From Candidatus Collinsella stercoripullorum (GTDB taxonomy: Bacteria; Actinomycetota; Coriobacteriia; Coriobacteriales; Coriobacteriaceae), in NCBI GenBank assembly GCA_019117005.1, contig DXAO01000031.1, positions 45,598 through 109,597 of the forward strand: a stretch of 64,000 bases of DNA, given 5' to 3'. The position numbers were made by a program, and so were the translations under genes. Every line of letters begins with the position of its first letter. Position 1 is the stretch's first letter. The notes beneath the pieces were generated by a model. The model was not told where the DNA came from. It worked only from the letters and a program-made list of their open reading frames with translations, and did not search any database. Of the stretch, positions 33,997-41,984 are shown piece after piece.

Positions 33997-34896
33997 TCAC
34001 GCGCCGTCGCGGGGAGCCCCCTCGCGCACGGCGCCGAGCAGGCCGGCGACCTTCGACGCCATCTCATCCGCCGCGGCGCGGATGTTGGCGATCCACGGGG
34101 CGAGCCGCCCGTCGGCGCCCGCCTCCGCATCGAGCACGTCGCAGTTGGCCATCAGGGCCATGAGCGGCGTCTTGAGCTCGTGCGACGCTGCGAGGACGAA
34201 GGCCCGCTCCCGCTCGGCGGCCTCGGACACGGGGCGCAGCAGCCTGCCCGCGGCGACCCACAGCACCGCCGCCGCGAGCGCCGACAGCAGCACGGTGGCC
34301 GCGACCCCGCGGGTCGCGATGCGGCGCGCGTAGTCGGCGTGATAGGACATGTCGATGAACGTGTAGACGCGCTCGGCGTCGGACCGCGCCCCGCCCCCGG
34401 CGTCCCTCACCGTCCCGTCCGCCGACACCACCACGCCCCCGGAGGAGCCGTCCGCCGGCTGCCACATGCCCAGCCAGGTGCAGCCGCCGTACTCGAAGGG
34501 GGCCTCGCCGCGCTCGTCGCGCAGGGCCGCGAGCGCCTCCAGGTCCTCGGAGGTGAACCCGTCCCCCTCGAGCGTCCATGTCGACTGGTCGCCGACCTGC
34601 GGGGGGACCGCCTCGAGGGCGCGCCCCTCGGCGTCCGCCGAGACGCGCCACACGGTCTGCGACGGGTAGGTGGCGTATGCGGGGCCGTCCGTCTCGCCGG
34701 CGTCGAGCGCATCGACCGAGACGCCCTCGAACGGCGCGTTCGAGGCGCTCTCGAGCCGGGTGCGGTACCCGTCCATGTTGACCTCGATCGCCACGTACCC
34801 CAGCGCCGTCATGCACGCGGCAACGCAGACGGCGAGCGCCGCGCATGCGATGCACACGATGCGCAGGCGGAACCTCTTGAGCTCAGCGCTTTCCAT
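33997..34896 (-). CDS. Sensor histidine kinase lacking the ATPase domain
   Basis: 299 residues. TM1 (about 12-36), an extracytoplasmic region (about 37-195), TM2 (197-220) and a HisKA dimerisation domain with H239 in LAASHELKTPLMALMANCD. The protein ends at DGA about 60 residues after the histidine, with no N, G1 or G2 box. Only 174 nt separate it from tgt, and no HATPase coding is seen in other frames there. It could accept but not make phosphate, so it is either a truncated remnant or a regulator needing a partner kinase. It overlaps the response regulator by 14 nt. Confidence 0.85.
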   Translation of the reverse strand: MESAELKRFRLRIVCIACAALAVCVAACMTALGYVAIEVNMDGYRTRLESASNAPFEGVSVDALDAGETDGPAYATYPSQTVWRVSADAEGRALEAVPPQVGDQSTWTLEGDGFTSEDLEALAALRDERGEAPFEYGGCTWLGMWQPADGSSGGVVVSADGTVRDAGGGARSDAERVYTFIDMSYHADYARRIATRGVAATVLLSALAAAVLWVAAGRLLRPVSEAAERERAFVLAASHELKTPLMALMANCDVLDAEAGADGRLAPWIANIRAAADEMASKVAGLLGAVREGAPRDGA

Positions 34897-35578
34897 CCTC
34901 GTCCCCCGTTCCCTCGATCAGGTACCCGATCCCCCGCACCGCCCGGACGCGCGCGGGCGCGCCCACGGCGCGCAGCTTCCCGCGCAGAAGCGACACCTGC
35001 ACCTCCAGACGGGTGTCCGACGCATCCTCGCCGGGCCCCCATGCCGCGCGGGCCACGGCCCCGCGGGGGACCGTCCGACCGGCGCGGCGCAGCAGCGCCT
35101 CCAGGACCAGACCCTCCTTGGGCGTCAGCTCGACCGTCTCCGCCCCGCACGAGAGCTCGCGCGACGCGGGGATGTACGAGACGCCGAGCGCCTCCAGACG
35201 GTCCACCGGGTCGGGCGCGCCGCGGCGGCGCAGCACGGCGCGGACGCGGGCGAGCAGCTCCTCCACATGGAAGGGCTTCGCCAGGTAGTCGTCGGCGCCC
35301 GCATCGAGCCCGCGCACGCGGTCGCGCACATCCCCGCGCGCCGTGAGCAGGATGACCGGGGCATCCGAGCCCGCACGGCGCATCCTGGCGAGGACCGACA
35401 GGCCGTCGAGCCCCGGCAGCATGATGTCGAGGATGACCGCATCGTAGGCGCCCGAGGCCGCGAGCTCGAGGCCTCGGGCGCCGTCGCGCGCCGTATCGAC
35501 CGCGTAGCCCGCGCGCGAGAGCGCATGCGCCAGGGGCTCGGCGACCAGGCGCGCATCCTCCACCAGCAAGATCCTCAT
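34883..35578 (-). CDS. OmpR-family response regulator
   Basis: 231 residues. Receiver domain with phosphoacceptor D51 (ILDIMLPGLDG), T79 and K101 (YLAKPFHVEE). Winged-helix C-terminus (LTPKEGLVLEALLRRAGRTV and VRAVRGIGYLIEG). SD GGAG. All activation residues are present, in contrast to its partner kinase. Operon order is exported protein, regulator, kinase. Confidence 0.93.
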   Translation of the reverse strand: MRILLVEDARLVAEPLAHALSRAGYAVDTARDGARGLELAASGAYDAVILDIMLPGLDGLSVLARMRRAGSDAPVILLTARGDVRDRVRGLDAGADDYLAKPFHVEELLARVRAVLRRRGAPDPVDRLEALGVSYIPASRELSCGAETVELTPKEGLVLEALLRRAGRTVPRGAVARAAWGPGEDASDTRLEVQVSLLRGKLRAVGAPARVRAVRGIGYLIEGTGDEDGKR

Positions 35579-35594
35579 GGGCAAACTCCAAACC

Positions 35595-35622
35595 GGGCCG
35601 CCCCGCACCTGCGGGGCGGCCC
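35595..35622. terminator. Perfect hairpin between the exported-protein and regulator genes
   Basis: 13-bp stem GGGCCGCCCCGCA and its complement, loop CC. No T-run. It may lower read-through or protect mRNA ends. Confidence 0.4.
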
Positions 35623-35641
35623 CTCGGGGCGGGGCGGTCGC

Positions 35642-35935
35642 CTACCGCGCGCCGCCCTCGTCCGCAAGCGCCTCGGGCACGTACACCGTCAGGTCGACTG
35701 CCGCATCGCCGGACCCATCCGGCTCCGCGCCGAGGACCTCGTAGGAGGAGACGGCGTAGGCGACCATCCCGTTCCCCCTGCCCACCTCTTCTCCCAGCGA
35801 GATGATCGCGCCCCCGCACGCCGGATCGGCCTGCGCCGGCCGCGGCGCCCCCAGCACCGCGGCCGATACGGCGGCGGCGCAGCATGCGCCGCATACCGCG
35901 AGCGCGCGTCCCGGGATGTCCGTCCTTATATCCAT
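35642..35935 (-). CDS. Small exported protein of unknown function
   Basis: 97 residues from the ATG preceded by GAGGAGGCAGACG. Signal peptide: basic start, hydrophobic core (ALAVCGACCAAAVSAAVLGA) and a probable cut after AQA. The mature part of about 60 residues contains ISLGEEVGRGNGMVAYAVSSYEVLG and an acidic end. No family is recognised. It lies upstream of the response regulator in the same direction and may be a target or input of that pair. Confidence 0.7.
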   Translation of the reverse strand: MDIRTDIPGRALAVCGACCAAAVSAAVLGAPRPAQADPACGGAIISLGEEVGRGNGMVAYAVSSYEVLGAEPDGSGDAAVDLTVYVPEALADEGGAR

Positions 35936-36285
35936 CGTCTGCCTCCTCGATCGCATGAACCGTCCGGGTCGGCCGCCCTTGGGGCACATCATAGGCGGCG
36001 AAGGTTGAGGAAAGCTTTAGGCGGGCGAACGGATCTCAAGGGAGCGCCCGGCCGCCGGCCGCGATGTCGCGCGCGGCGGCGGCACCGCGCACGCTCTCCC
36101 GCGGCCGCACGGTCCCGGCGCGCCGTTCGGCGGGACGGTCCGCATATCCGGAAGATGGGACGGCGTGCCTGCTCAGAGGGCTGTCAAAGACTTTTTGCAA
36201 GGCCGATTCGGCCGATTCGGCGCCCGTGCGCGCGGCCGGATGCTACAGTTGCCGTTGACCGGCCCCCTGACCCGGAAGGATTCGC

Positions 36286-36882
36286 GTGGAGCTCGCAAGG
36301 CGCATCAAGGAGCATCGTGCCCGCCTCGGGATGTCCCAGGCGGATCTGGCCAGGGCGCTGTTCGTGACGAGGCAGACGATCTCCAACTGGGAGACGAGCC
36401 GCACCTACCCCGACGCGCAGAGCCTGCTGCTCATGAGCGGCCTGTTCGGCGTCAGCGTCGACTCGCTGCTCAAGGATGACTCGCAGGAGATGAAAGAGGC
36501 GCTCGCCGCGGGGTCCAGGAAGATGAACCGACTCGGCGCCGTCATGGCGGCGTTCGGCCTCGCCTGCGCGGCATGGGTGGTCGTCGGGATCGCGCTGGAT
36601 TGGGACACGGCGCTCATCGCGGTCCCCGCCGCCGCGCTGTTCGCCCCCGCCATGTGCGCGGCCTTCCTCGTCGACAAGATGCGCCACGACAACCAGCTGT
36701 TCGCCTACCAATCGGTCCTGGCGTTCCTCGCCGGCGAGGACCCCGATGTGAGCAACCGCTACAACCAGCGGGCGCGCGAGCACTGGGTCGCGCGGCGGGT
36801 CGCGCAGACCGTGCTCTTCATCATCCTCGGCCTCTGCTGCGGCTGGGGTGCTGCGAGCATCATCTCCCGGCTGTTCGGATAG
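36286..36882 (+). CDS. XRE-family regulator with membrane segments
   Basis: 198 residues from GTG preceded by GGAAGGATTCGC. Helix-turn-helix at 3-58 (MSQADLARALFVTRQTISNW). Two hydrophobic hairpins follow (about 83-125) and a last segment lies near 178-195. This is a common architecture of short anchored repressors. It resembles the longer XRE-membrane protein at 5688-6728 only in layout. A doubled GCCGATTCG motif near 36203-36220 lies upstream and could be its operator. Confidence 0.82.
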   Translation: MELARRIKEHRARLGMSQADLARALFVTRQTISNWETSRTYPDAQSLLLMSGLFGVSVDSLLKDDSQEMKEALAAGSRKMNRLGAVMAAFGLACAAWVVVGIALDWDTALIAVPAAALFAPAMCAAFLVDKMRHDNQLFAYQSVLAFLAGEDPDVSNRYNQRAREHWVARRVAQTVLFIILGLCCGWGAASIISRLFG

Positions 36883-36954
36883 CGGCGCGAACCGCCCCGC
36901 GGACCGCATGCGGGGACGCGGACGGGAGCGCCGGCAGGCCGGCACGTACATCAG

Positions 36955-36968
36955 TCAAACATGTTTGA
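36955..36968. promoter_or_regulatory. Perfect 14-bp palindrome upstream of DUF6440 gene
   Basis: TCAAACATGTTTGA, 38 nt before the start codon. AT-rich dyad in a GC-rich region, so a likely repressor operator. The factor is unknown. Confidence 0.45.
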
Positions 36969-37006
36969 ACGATAGGACCGCAACCGTCTCAGGGAAAGGA
37001 AGATCC

Positions 37007-37228
37007 ATGGCACGCGAACGCTTCGTCGAGGTGTACTCCCAGGGAGTGACCAACGTCCGCAAGGTCGTCGTCGACACGGTGACGGGGGTGAACTACCTGC
37101 TGCTGTCCTCCAACATGACAGGCGGCTGCGGCGTCTCCGTCCTGGTCGATGCCGACGGCAAGCCGCTGGTCACGCCGCTCGAAGGCGACGACCGGGTCGC
37201 ATTCGGCCAGCTGCTCGAGCGCGAGTAG
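37007..37228 (+). CDS. DUF6440-like small protein
   Basis: 73 residues. RFVEVYSQGVTNVRKVVVDT is followed by TGVNYLLLSSNMTGGCGVSVL and LVDADGKPL, the pattern of a small domain found in Firmicutes and Actinobacteria with no known role (DUF6440). Soluble, probably one beta-rich domain. SD AGGGAAAGGAAG. A perfect palindrome lies upstream. Single gene converging on the aldo/keto reductase. Confidence 0.75.
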   Translation: MARERFVEVYSQGVTNVRKVVVDTVTGVNYLLLSSNMTGGCGVSVLVDADGKPLVTPLEGDDRVAFGQLLERE

Positions 37229-37240
37229 GAAGCCGGAGGG

Positions 37241-37278
37241 AAAAGGGCCGCGCCCCGCTCTCAGGCGGGACGCGGCCC
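37241..37278 (-). terminator. Terminator of the first AKR-ferredoxin gene
   Basis: Minus-strand hairpin: 8-bp GGGCCGCG stem, a 2-nt internal loop, 4 further pairs, then TTTT. It lies between converging genes. Confidence 0.7.
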
Positions 37279-37288
37279 GAGCCGCGGT

Positions 37289-38428
37289 CTACCCCGCGAG
37301 CTTGGCGGCGAATTCGGCCAGGGTGCCGGGGATGTCGATCTGCTGCGGGCAGACGGCCGCGCAGCTGCCGCATCCGATGCAGGCGTCGGGGCGCTTGTCC
37401 TCGGGCAGCGTGCCCACGAACATGCTGGGGATGAACCCGCCCTTGCCGCCGGTCACGATCGCCTCGTTGTACATCTCGAGCAGCTTGGGGATGTCGAGGC
37501 CCTGCGGGCAATGGCTCGTGCAGTAGTGGCACGCGGTGCACGGCACGGTCCCGCGCCCGAGCATCTTGTCGACCACCGCCTGGAGGGCGGCGGACTCCTC
37601 GCCGTCCAGCGGCTTGTCCTCGCCGAAGGTGGCGATGTTCTCCTTCAGCTGCTCCATGTTCGACATGCCGGACAGCGTCACGCACACCTCGGGGACGCCC
37701 TGGATGAAGCGGAACGCCCAATCCACGATCGACTCGTCGGGACGGAGCGCCTTGAGGTGCTCGACATCCGCCTCGGCGATCTGCGCCAGCTTGCCGCCGC
37801 GCACCGGCTCCATGACCCACACGGGCAGACCGTGCTTCTTGAGCAGCTCGACCTTGCCCTTCGCATCCTGGAACTCCCAGTCCAGGAAGTTGAGCTGGAT
37901 CTGGCAGAACTCCATGTGCTCGCCGTAGGCGTCCAGGAAGCGCTCCATGACGGGGATCGCGCCGTGGGCGGAGAAGCCCAGATGGCGGATGCGCCCGGCG
38001 GCCTTCTGCTCGAGCAGGTAGGGCATGATGCCGTGCGCGGGGTTCAGGTACTCGTCGATGTTCATCTCGCACACGTTGTGGATGAGGTAGAAGTCGAAGT
38101 AGCCCGCGCCGGTCTTCTCGAGCTGGCGCTCGAAGATCTCGGCCACCTTGTCCATATTGGACAGGTCGTAGCCGGGGAACTTGGTCGCGAGATAGTAGCT
38201 CTCGCGCGGGTGGCGCGCCAGCGCCGCGCCCGTGGCGAGCTCGGAGTTGCCGCCATGATAGCCCCATGCCGTATCGTAGTAGTTGATGCCCTGCTCCATG
38301 GCGTAATCGACCATCTCGTTCACGGCATCCTGATCGATCCTCGTGTCGTCGCCGTCCACGACCGGCAGGCGCATGGCGCCAAAGCCGAGCGCGGAGAGCT
38401 CCAGGTCCTCGAACTTCTTGTACAGCAT
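37289..38428 (-). CDS. Aldo/keto reductase with C-terminal 2x[4Fe-4S] ferredoxin domain
   Basis: 379 residues. AKR barrel with the tetrad elements YYDTAWGYHG (Asp/Tyr), YYLATKFPG (Lys) and FYLIHNV (His). Residues about 275-379 add a helical link and two Cys clusters, CTACHYCTSHCPQG and CIGCGSCAAVCPQQ. Such fused reductases in anaerobes may draw electrons from ferredoxin rather than NADPH. The substrate is unknown. The promoter has MerR-type geometry. A paralogue lies at 44133-45323. Confidence 0.9.
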   Translation of the reverse strand: MLYKKFEDLELSALGFGAMRLPVVDGDDTRIDQDAVNEMVDYAMEQGINYYDTAWGYHGGNSELATGAALARHPRESYYLATKFPGYDLSNMDKVAEIFERQLEKTGAGYFDFYLIHNVCEMNIDEYLNPAHGIMPYLLEQKAAGRIRHLGFSAHGAIPVMERFLDAYGEHMEFCQIQLNFLDWEFQDAKGKVELLKKHGLPVWVMEPVRGGKLAQIAEADVEHLKALRPDESIVDWAFRFIQGVPEVCVTLSGMSNMEQLKENIATFGEDKPLDGEESAALQAVVDKMLGRGTVPCTACHYCTSHCPQGLDIPKLLEMYNEAIVTGGKGGFIPSMFVGTLPEDKRPDACIGCGSCAAVCPQQIDIPGTLAEFAAKLAG

Positions 38429-38496
38429 ACGCGGCTCCGTTCCTCTGTGCGGATGGTGCGTCGGATGCGCCCGGGCGATCGGGCGCCGGCACGTCC

Positions 38497-38527
38497 ATGG
38501 TAGATGCTGGAGCGCGCTCCAAGTCAA
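38497..38527 (-). promoter_or_regulatory. MerR-type promoter/operator of the AKR-ferredoxin gene
   Basis: Minus strand: -35 TTGACT (38522-38527), a 19-nt spacer with the perfect dyad TGGAGCGCGCTCCA (38508-38521), -10 TACCAT (38497-38502). A 19-nt spacer filled by a dyad is the hallmark of promoters that MerR-family activators untwist. No merR gene lies in the window. Confidence 0.75.
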
Positions 38528-38718
38528 GCGGGAAGCAGGGCCCCGGGCGCCCCCCTCCCCGCACGTCGCGGCGGGCGCGTCGGGCGCGGGCGCGGCCCTG
38601 ATGCAGAACGGCTGAAGGAGACGAGCCGGCGGCGGCGCGTCCGCGCGAGGGTATATCATGGAGCGGTGAATGCACGCGCGAGGCGGGCGGCCGCGCGCAT
38701 GGGAATAGGAGCCGCAGC

Positions 38719-40461
38719 ATGAGCGACGATCAGAAGACCGACGATCCCGGCATCCGCGACGAGCAGGCTGCCGAGCAGACGATACAGGAAGACGGACCCG
38801 CGCCGCAGGCCGAGGAGGACGTCCCGCAGGACGGCGGGGCCGCGGCGGAGGTCGGGGCGGACCCCGACGCGCCCGCGGGCGCCGATACGGAGCCGGACGG
38901 GGCGGCGGCCTCGCCGCAGCCCCCGACCGATGGCGCGGACGCCGATCCGGTGCCGGCGGGCGCGCCCGCCGTCGACGCCGGGCAGGCGGAGGGTGCGGCG
39001 ACGGACGGCGGGGACCCCGCCCCGGTCGTCGAACCCGAGGGCGACGGGACGGAGGCTGGATGGGATCCCGCCGTGGACGGGACCCCCGCCCCGACCGAGC
39101 CCGAACCCGAGCACTTCGGCACCATGCCGCGCTTCCTCACCCGCGAGGAGTACGAGAAGATCGGCGACGACCCCGAGCCGCTCCCCGAGGGCTTCGAGGT
39201 CATCGACGGCGGCCCGGGGGCGGTGCCCCCGGCGTCGCTCGTCCGCCCGCAGCCCGAGCCCGAGCCCGCCGGCCCGTCCGCCGGCGAGACGATCTCGCGG
39301 GCGGCGGCGGAGGCCGCGAGCAACGTCGGCGCCTTCATCACGCAGGGCGTCGGCGCCGTGCGCGAGATGAGCGCCGCCAAGCGCGCGCACGCCGAGGCCC
39401 GCGAGCAGCTCGAGGAGCTCGAGGGCCGAATCGCCGAGCAGACCCGCGAGCTCGCGCACCGCCGCGACATCGCCGACAACTTCGACACCATCGTCGCGGA
39501 GCAGACGGCGCGCGGCCGCAGCGCGCAGGCGTCCGCTACGGCCGCGCAGGGCCTCCAGAAGACCCTGCAGGCCAAGATCGACCGGCTCAAGAAGTCGCTC
39601 GACGAGATGAAGGCCGCGGACGCCGAGGCGGAGCGCGCCCTGAAGGAGGAGCTCGACCGCGCGCAGGCGGCCGAGGAGGCCGCGCGCGAGTCGGCCGGCC
39701 GCCTGAAGCGCCGCCTGACCGACGCGCAGCGCGCCGTCGAGAAGGCGACCGAGGCGCGCACGACCTCGGTCGACGAGGCCCGCGCCGCCGTCGACGCGGC
39801 GGAGGCGCGCCTGGCGGGCCTGCGCAGCGAGTACGCGGAGATCCAGCGCAACCCCTCGGCCAACTCCGCGGCGTACAGCGTGCGCGGAAACGAGCTGGGC
39901 GCCGAGATCGCCGACGCCACCGAGGCGCTGCGCCGCGCGAAGGACGAGCTGCCCCGCGTGACCGCGGACGCCGACGCGACCCTCGCCGCGGCGCGGGCGG
40001 CGGTGGCGGAGGCCGAGAAGCCCATCGCGGACGCCAAGGAGTCCTTCCGGGGCATCACCAAGCAGACCGAGGCCGCGCGCGACGCGCTCGAGGCGGCGCG
40101 CATCGAGGCCGCCGGCCGTCAGAAGGAGCTCAAGGGCCAGATCCACGAGCAGGAGCGCGCGCTCAGGGAGCAGCAGGACGCGGAGCGCGACGCCCAGCGG
40201 GACGCCGCCGAGGCCCAGGCGGCCATCGACGAGGCGACCGACATCCGCAACCACCCCGAGCTGACCGAGCGCATCGCCTCCGCGCTCGCCGCCGACGTCG
40301 CGGAGCGCGCGGAGCAGGCGCAGGCCGTGCAGGCGCTCGCCGAGGCCGAGGCGAGCGTCCGCGAGCGCACCCGCGGGTCGCGCGTCCGCTTCATCGCGGC
40401 GCTCGCCGCCGTCGCCGCGGTCGTGCTCGTCATCGCGGTGCTCTGGTTCGCGTTGTCGTAA
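38719..40461 (+). CDS. Tail-anchored long coiled-coil protein of unknown function
   Basis: 580 residues. Residues 1-180 are acidic and Pro/Ala-rich (disordered) with a short conserved-looking PRFLTREEYEKIGDDPEPLP. Residues 190-545 are almost continuous heptad coil rich in Glu, Ala, Arg and Gln. Residues 558-577 are one transmembrane helix (FIAALAAVAAVVLVIAVLWF), and the end is LS. It should form a rod anchored by its C-terminus with the N-terminus in the cytoplasm. No enzymatic motif. Possible envelope or nucleoid tether. Homologues are likely restricted to relatives. Confidence 0.8.
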   Translation: MSDDQKTDDPGIRDEQAAEQTIQEDGPAPQAEEDVPQDGGAAAEVGADPDAPAGADTEPDGAAASPQPPTDGADADPVPAGAPAVDAGQAEGAATDGGDPAPVVEPEGDGTEAGWDPAVDGTPAPTEPEPEHFGTMPRFLTREEYEKIGDDPEPLPEGFEVIDGGPGAVPPASLVRPQPEPEPAGPSAGETISRAAAEAASNVGAFITQGVGAVREMSAAKRAHAEAREQLEELEGRIAEQTRELAHRRDIADNFDTIVAEQTARGRSAQASATAAQGLQKTLQAKIDRLKKSLDEMKAADAEAERALKEELDRAQAAEEAARESAGRLKRRLTDAQRAVEKATEARTTSVDEARAAVDAAEARLAGLRSEYAEIQRNPSANSAAYSVRGNELGAEIADATEALRRAKDELPRVTADADATLAAARAAVAEAEKPIADAKESFRGITKQTEAARDALEAARIEAAGRQKELKGQIHEQERALREQQDAERDAQRDAAEAQAAIDEATDIRNHPELTERIASALAADVAERAEQAQAVQALAEAEASVRERTRGSRVRFIAALAAVAAVVLVIAVLWFALS

Positions 40462-40522
40462 CGGATGCGCCCGGCGCCCCCGTCTGGGACCGGGGCGCCG
40501 GGCGCGCGGAGGGAGGCGGGCC

Positions 40523-41446
40523 ATGCGCTGGCTCGGAATCGACGGCGGGGGCACCAAGACGGCCTTCTCGATCTTCGACGACAGGCTGCGGATGCTCGAC
40601 CGCTTCACCCTGCCCACCTGCCACTACGCGCAGGCCGGGCTCGAGGGGATGCGCGAGGTGCTCGACCGGGGCTGCGCGCGGGCGCGGGCCTGCGGGGCGC
40701 TCGGGGACGACTACGGCATCGGGTTCTCCATCTGCGGATACGGTGAGGATGCCGAGGCCGACCGGGCCGCGCGCGCGGCGGCGGAGTCCATCGCCGGGCC
40801 GCATCCCCACGCGGTCGTGAACGACGTCGAGGCCGCCTGGGCGGCGGGCCTCGACATGGCAGACGGCATCGCGCTCATCGCCGGCACCGGGTCGATCGCC
40901 CTGGGGGTCCGCGCGGGCAGGCAGGTCCGCTGCGGCGGCTGGGACTACGAGGTCGGCGACGAGGGCGGCGGGGGCTGGATGGGCCGCGAGCTGCTGAGGG
41001 CGTTCACACGCCAGTCCGACGGACGCGACCCGCGCGGGCCGCTGCACGCCCTCGTCAGGGAGCGCCTGCGCCTGGACGACGATTTCGAGGTCATCGCGCG
41101 CGCCCGCGAGCTGCTCCCCGACCGCACCCGCACCGCGGCGCTGAGCCCTCTGGTCACCGAGGCCGCCGAGGCCGGGGACGCGAGCGCCCGCGCCATCTTC
41201 GAGCGGGCGGCGCGGGAGGAGGCCGACCTCGTGCGCGCCCTCGTCGGGGAGCTGTTCTCCGACCGCATCGCGGACGAGGGCGCGGTGCCCGTCGCCTGCA
41301 TCGGCGGCACCTTCCAGGCGGGCGCGCACATCCTGCGCCCGCTCTCCGCCGCCCTCCCCTCCTGCTGCCGCCTCGTCCGGCCCGCCCACGAGCCCGACGT
41401 CGGGGCGGTCCTCATCCTGCGCGCCCGGCTCGCCCGCGACCGGTAG
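40523..41446 (+). CDS. BadF/BadG-family kinase (N-acetylglucosamine kinase-like)
   Basis: 307 residues, actin-like ATPase fold. Phosphate-1 loop [12 protein letters not shown] at 6-17, [11 protein letters not shown] near 99, phosphate-2 loop [13 protein letters not shown] near 115 and [13 protein letters not shown] near 148. This pattern fits N-acetylglucosamine kinases and related sugar kinases rather than benzoyl-CoA reductase activators, which carry a cluster-binding cysteine. No sugar genes adjoin. 61 nt after the coiled-coil gene. Confidence 0.83.
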   Translation: MRWLGIDGGGTKTAFSIFDDRLRMLDRFTLPTCHYAQAGLEGMREVLDRGCARARACGALGDDYGIGFSICGYGEDAEADRAARAAAESIAGPHPHAVVNDVEAAWAAGLDMADGIALIAGTGSIALGVRAGRQVRCGGWDYEVGDEGGGGWMGRELLRAFTRQSDGRDPRGPLHALVRERLRLDDDFEVIARARELLPDRTRTAALSPLVTEAAEAGDASARAIFERAAREEADLVRALVGELFSDRIADEGAVPVACIGGTFQAGAHILRPLSAALPSCCRLVRPAHEPDVGAVLILRARLARDR

Positions 41447-41541
41447 CGGAAGCGTCCCGGTCGACCGCCCCGCGCCCCCGATTCGCCGCGGAGCCGTCTG
41501 GGTATACGGGAGACAGCGGCCGCGAGAGAAAGGATGCGTCC

Positions 41542-41868
41542 ATGATCGTCACCACCACCCCCTCCGTCGACGGATACCGCGTGAGCGGGTACTACGGCAT
41601 CGTCTTCGGCGAGGTCATTACCGGCATCGACTTCATCAAGGACATCGGCGCGAGCCTGCGCAACTTTGTGGGCGGGCGCAGCAAAGGATACGAGGACGAG
41701 CTCATCACCGCCCGCAACGAGGCGATCGCCGAGCTCCAGCAGCGGGCCTCCGAGATGGGCGCCCATGCCGTGGTGGGCGTCGACATCGATTACGAGGTGC
41801 TCGGGCAGGGCGGCATGCTCATGGTGACCGCGAGCGGCACCGCCGTCACGCTCGAACCCCTCGCATAG
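41542..41868 (+). CDS. YbjQ/UPF0145 family protein
   Basis: 108 residues. [43 protein letters not shown] (anchors AIAELQQRA and [13 protein letters not shown]) and the closing GTAVTL match the UPF0145 family, proposed from structure to form pentamers. Its function is not settled. SD AGAAAGGATGCGTCC. Single gene. Confidence 0.9.
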   Translation: MIVTTTPSVDGYRVSGYYGIVFGEVITGIDFIKDIGASLRNFVGGRSKGYEDELITARNEAIAELQQRASEMGAHAVVGVDIDYEVLGQGGMLMVTASGTAVTLEPLA

Positions 41869-41913
41869 GGCGGCGGCCCCCGGGGACGGGGGCGGATCGA
41901 CAGGCACCGGAGG

Positions 41914-41951
41914 GACCCCGGCCCGCGCGATGCACGGCGCGGGCCGGGGTC
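41914..41951. terminator. Hairpin between convergent YbjQ and membrane-protein genes
   Basis: 15-bp perfect stem GACCCCGGCCCGCGC and its complement. Symmetric and placed between converging stops, so it probably serves both. Confidence 0.65.
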
Positions 41952-41984
41952 TCTCGCATTCCGTCCCTCGAAGCGGGGTCGGCG

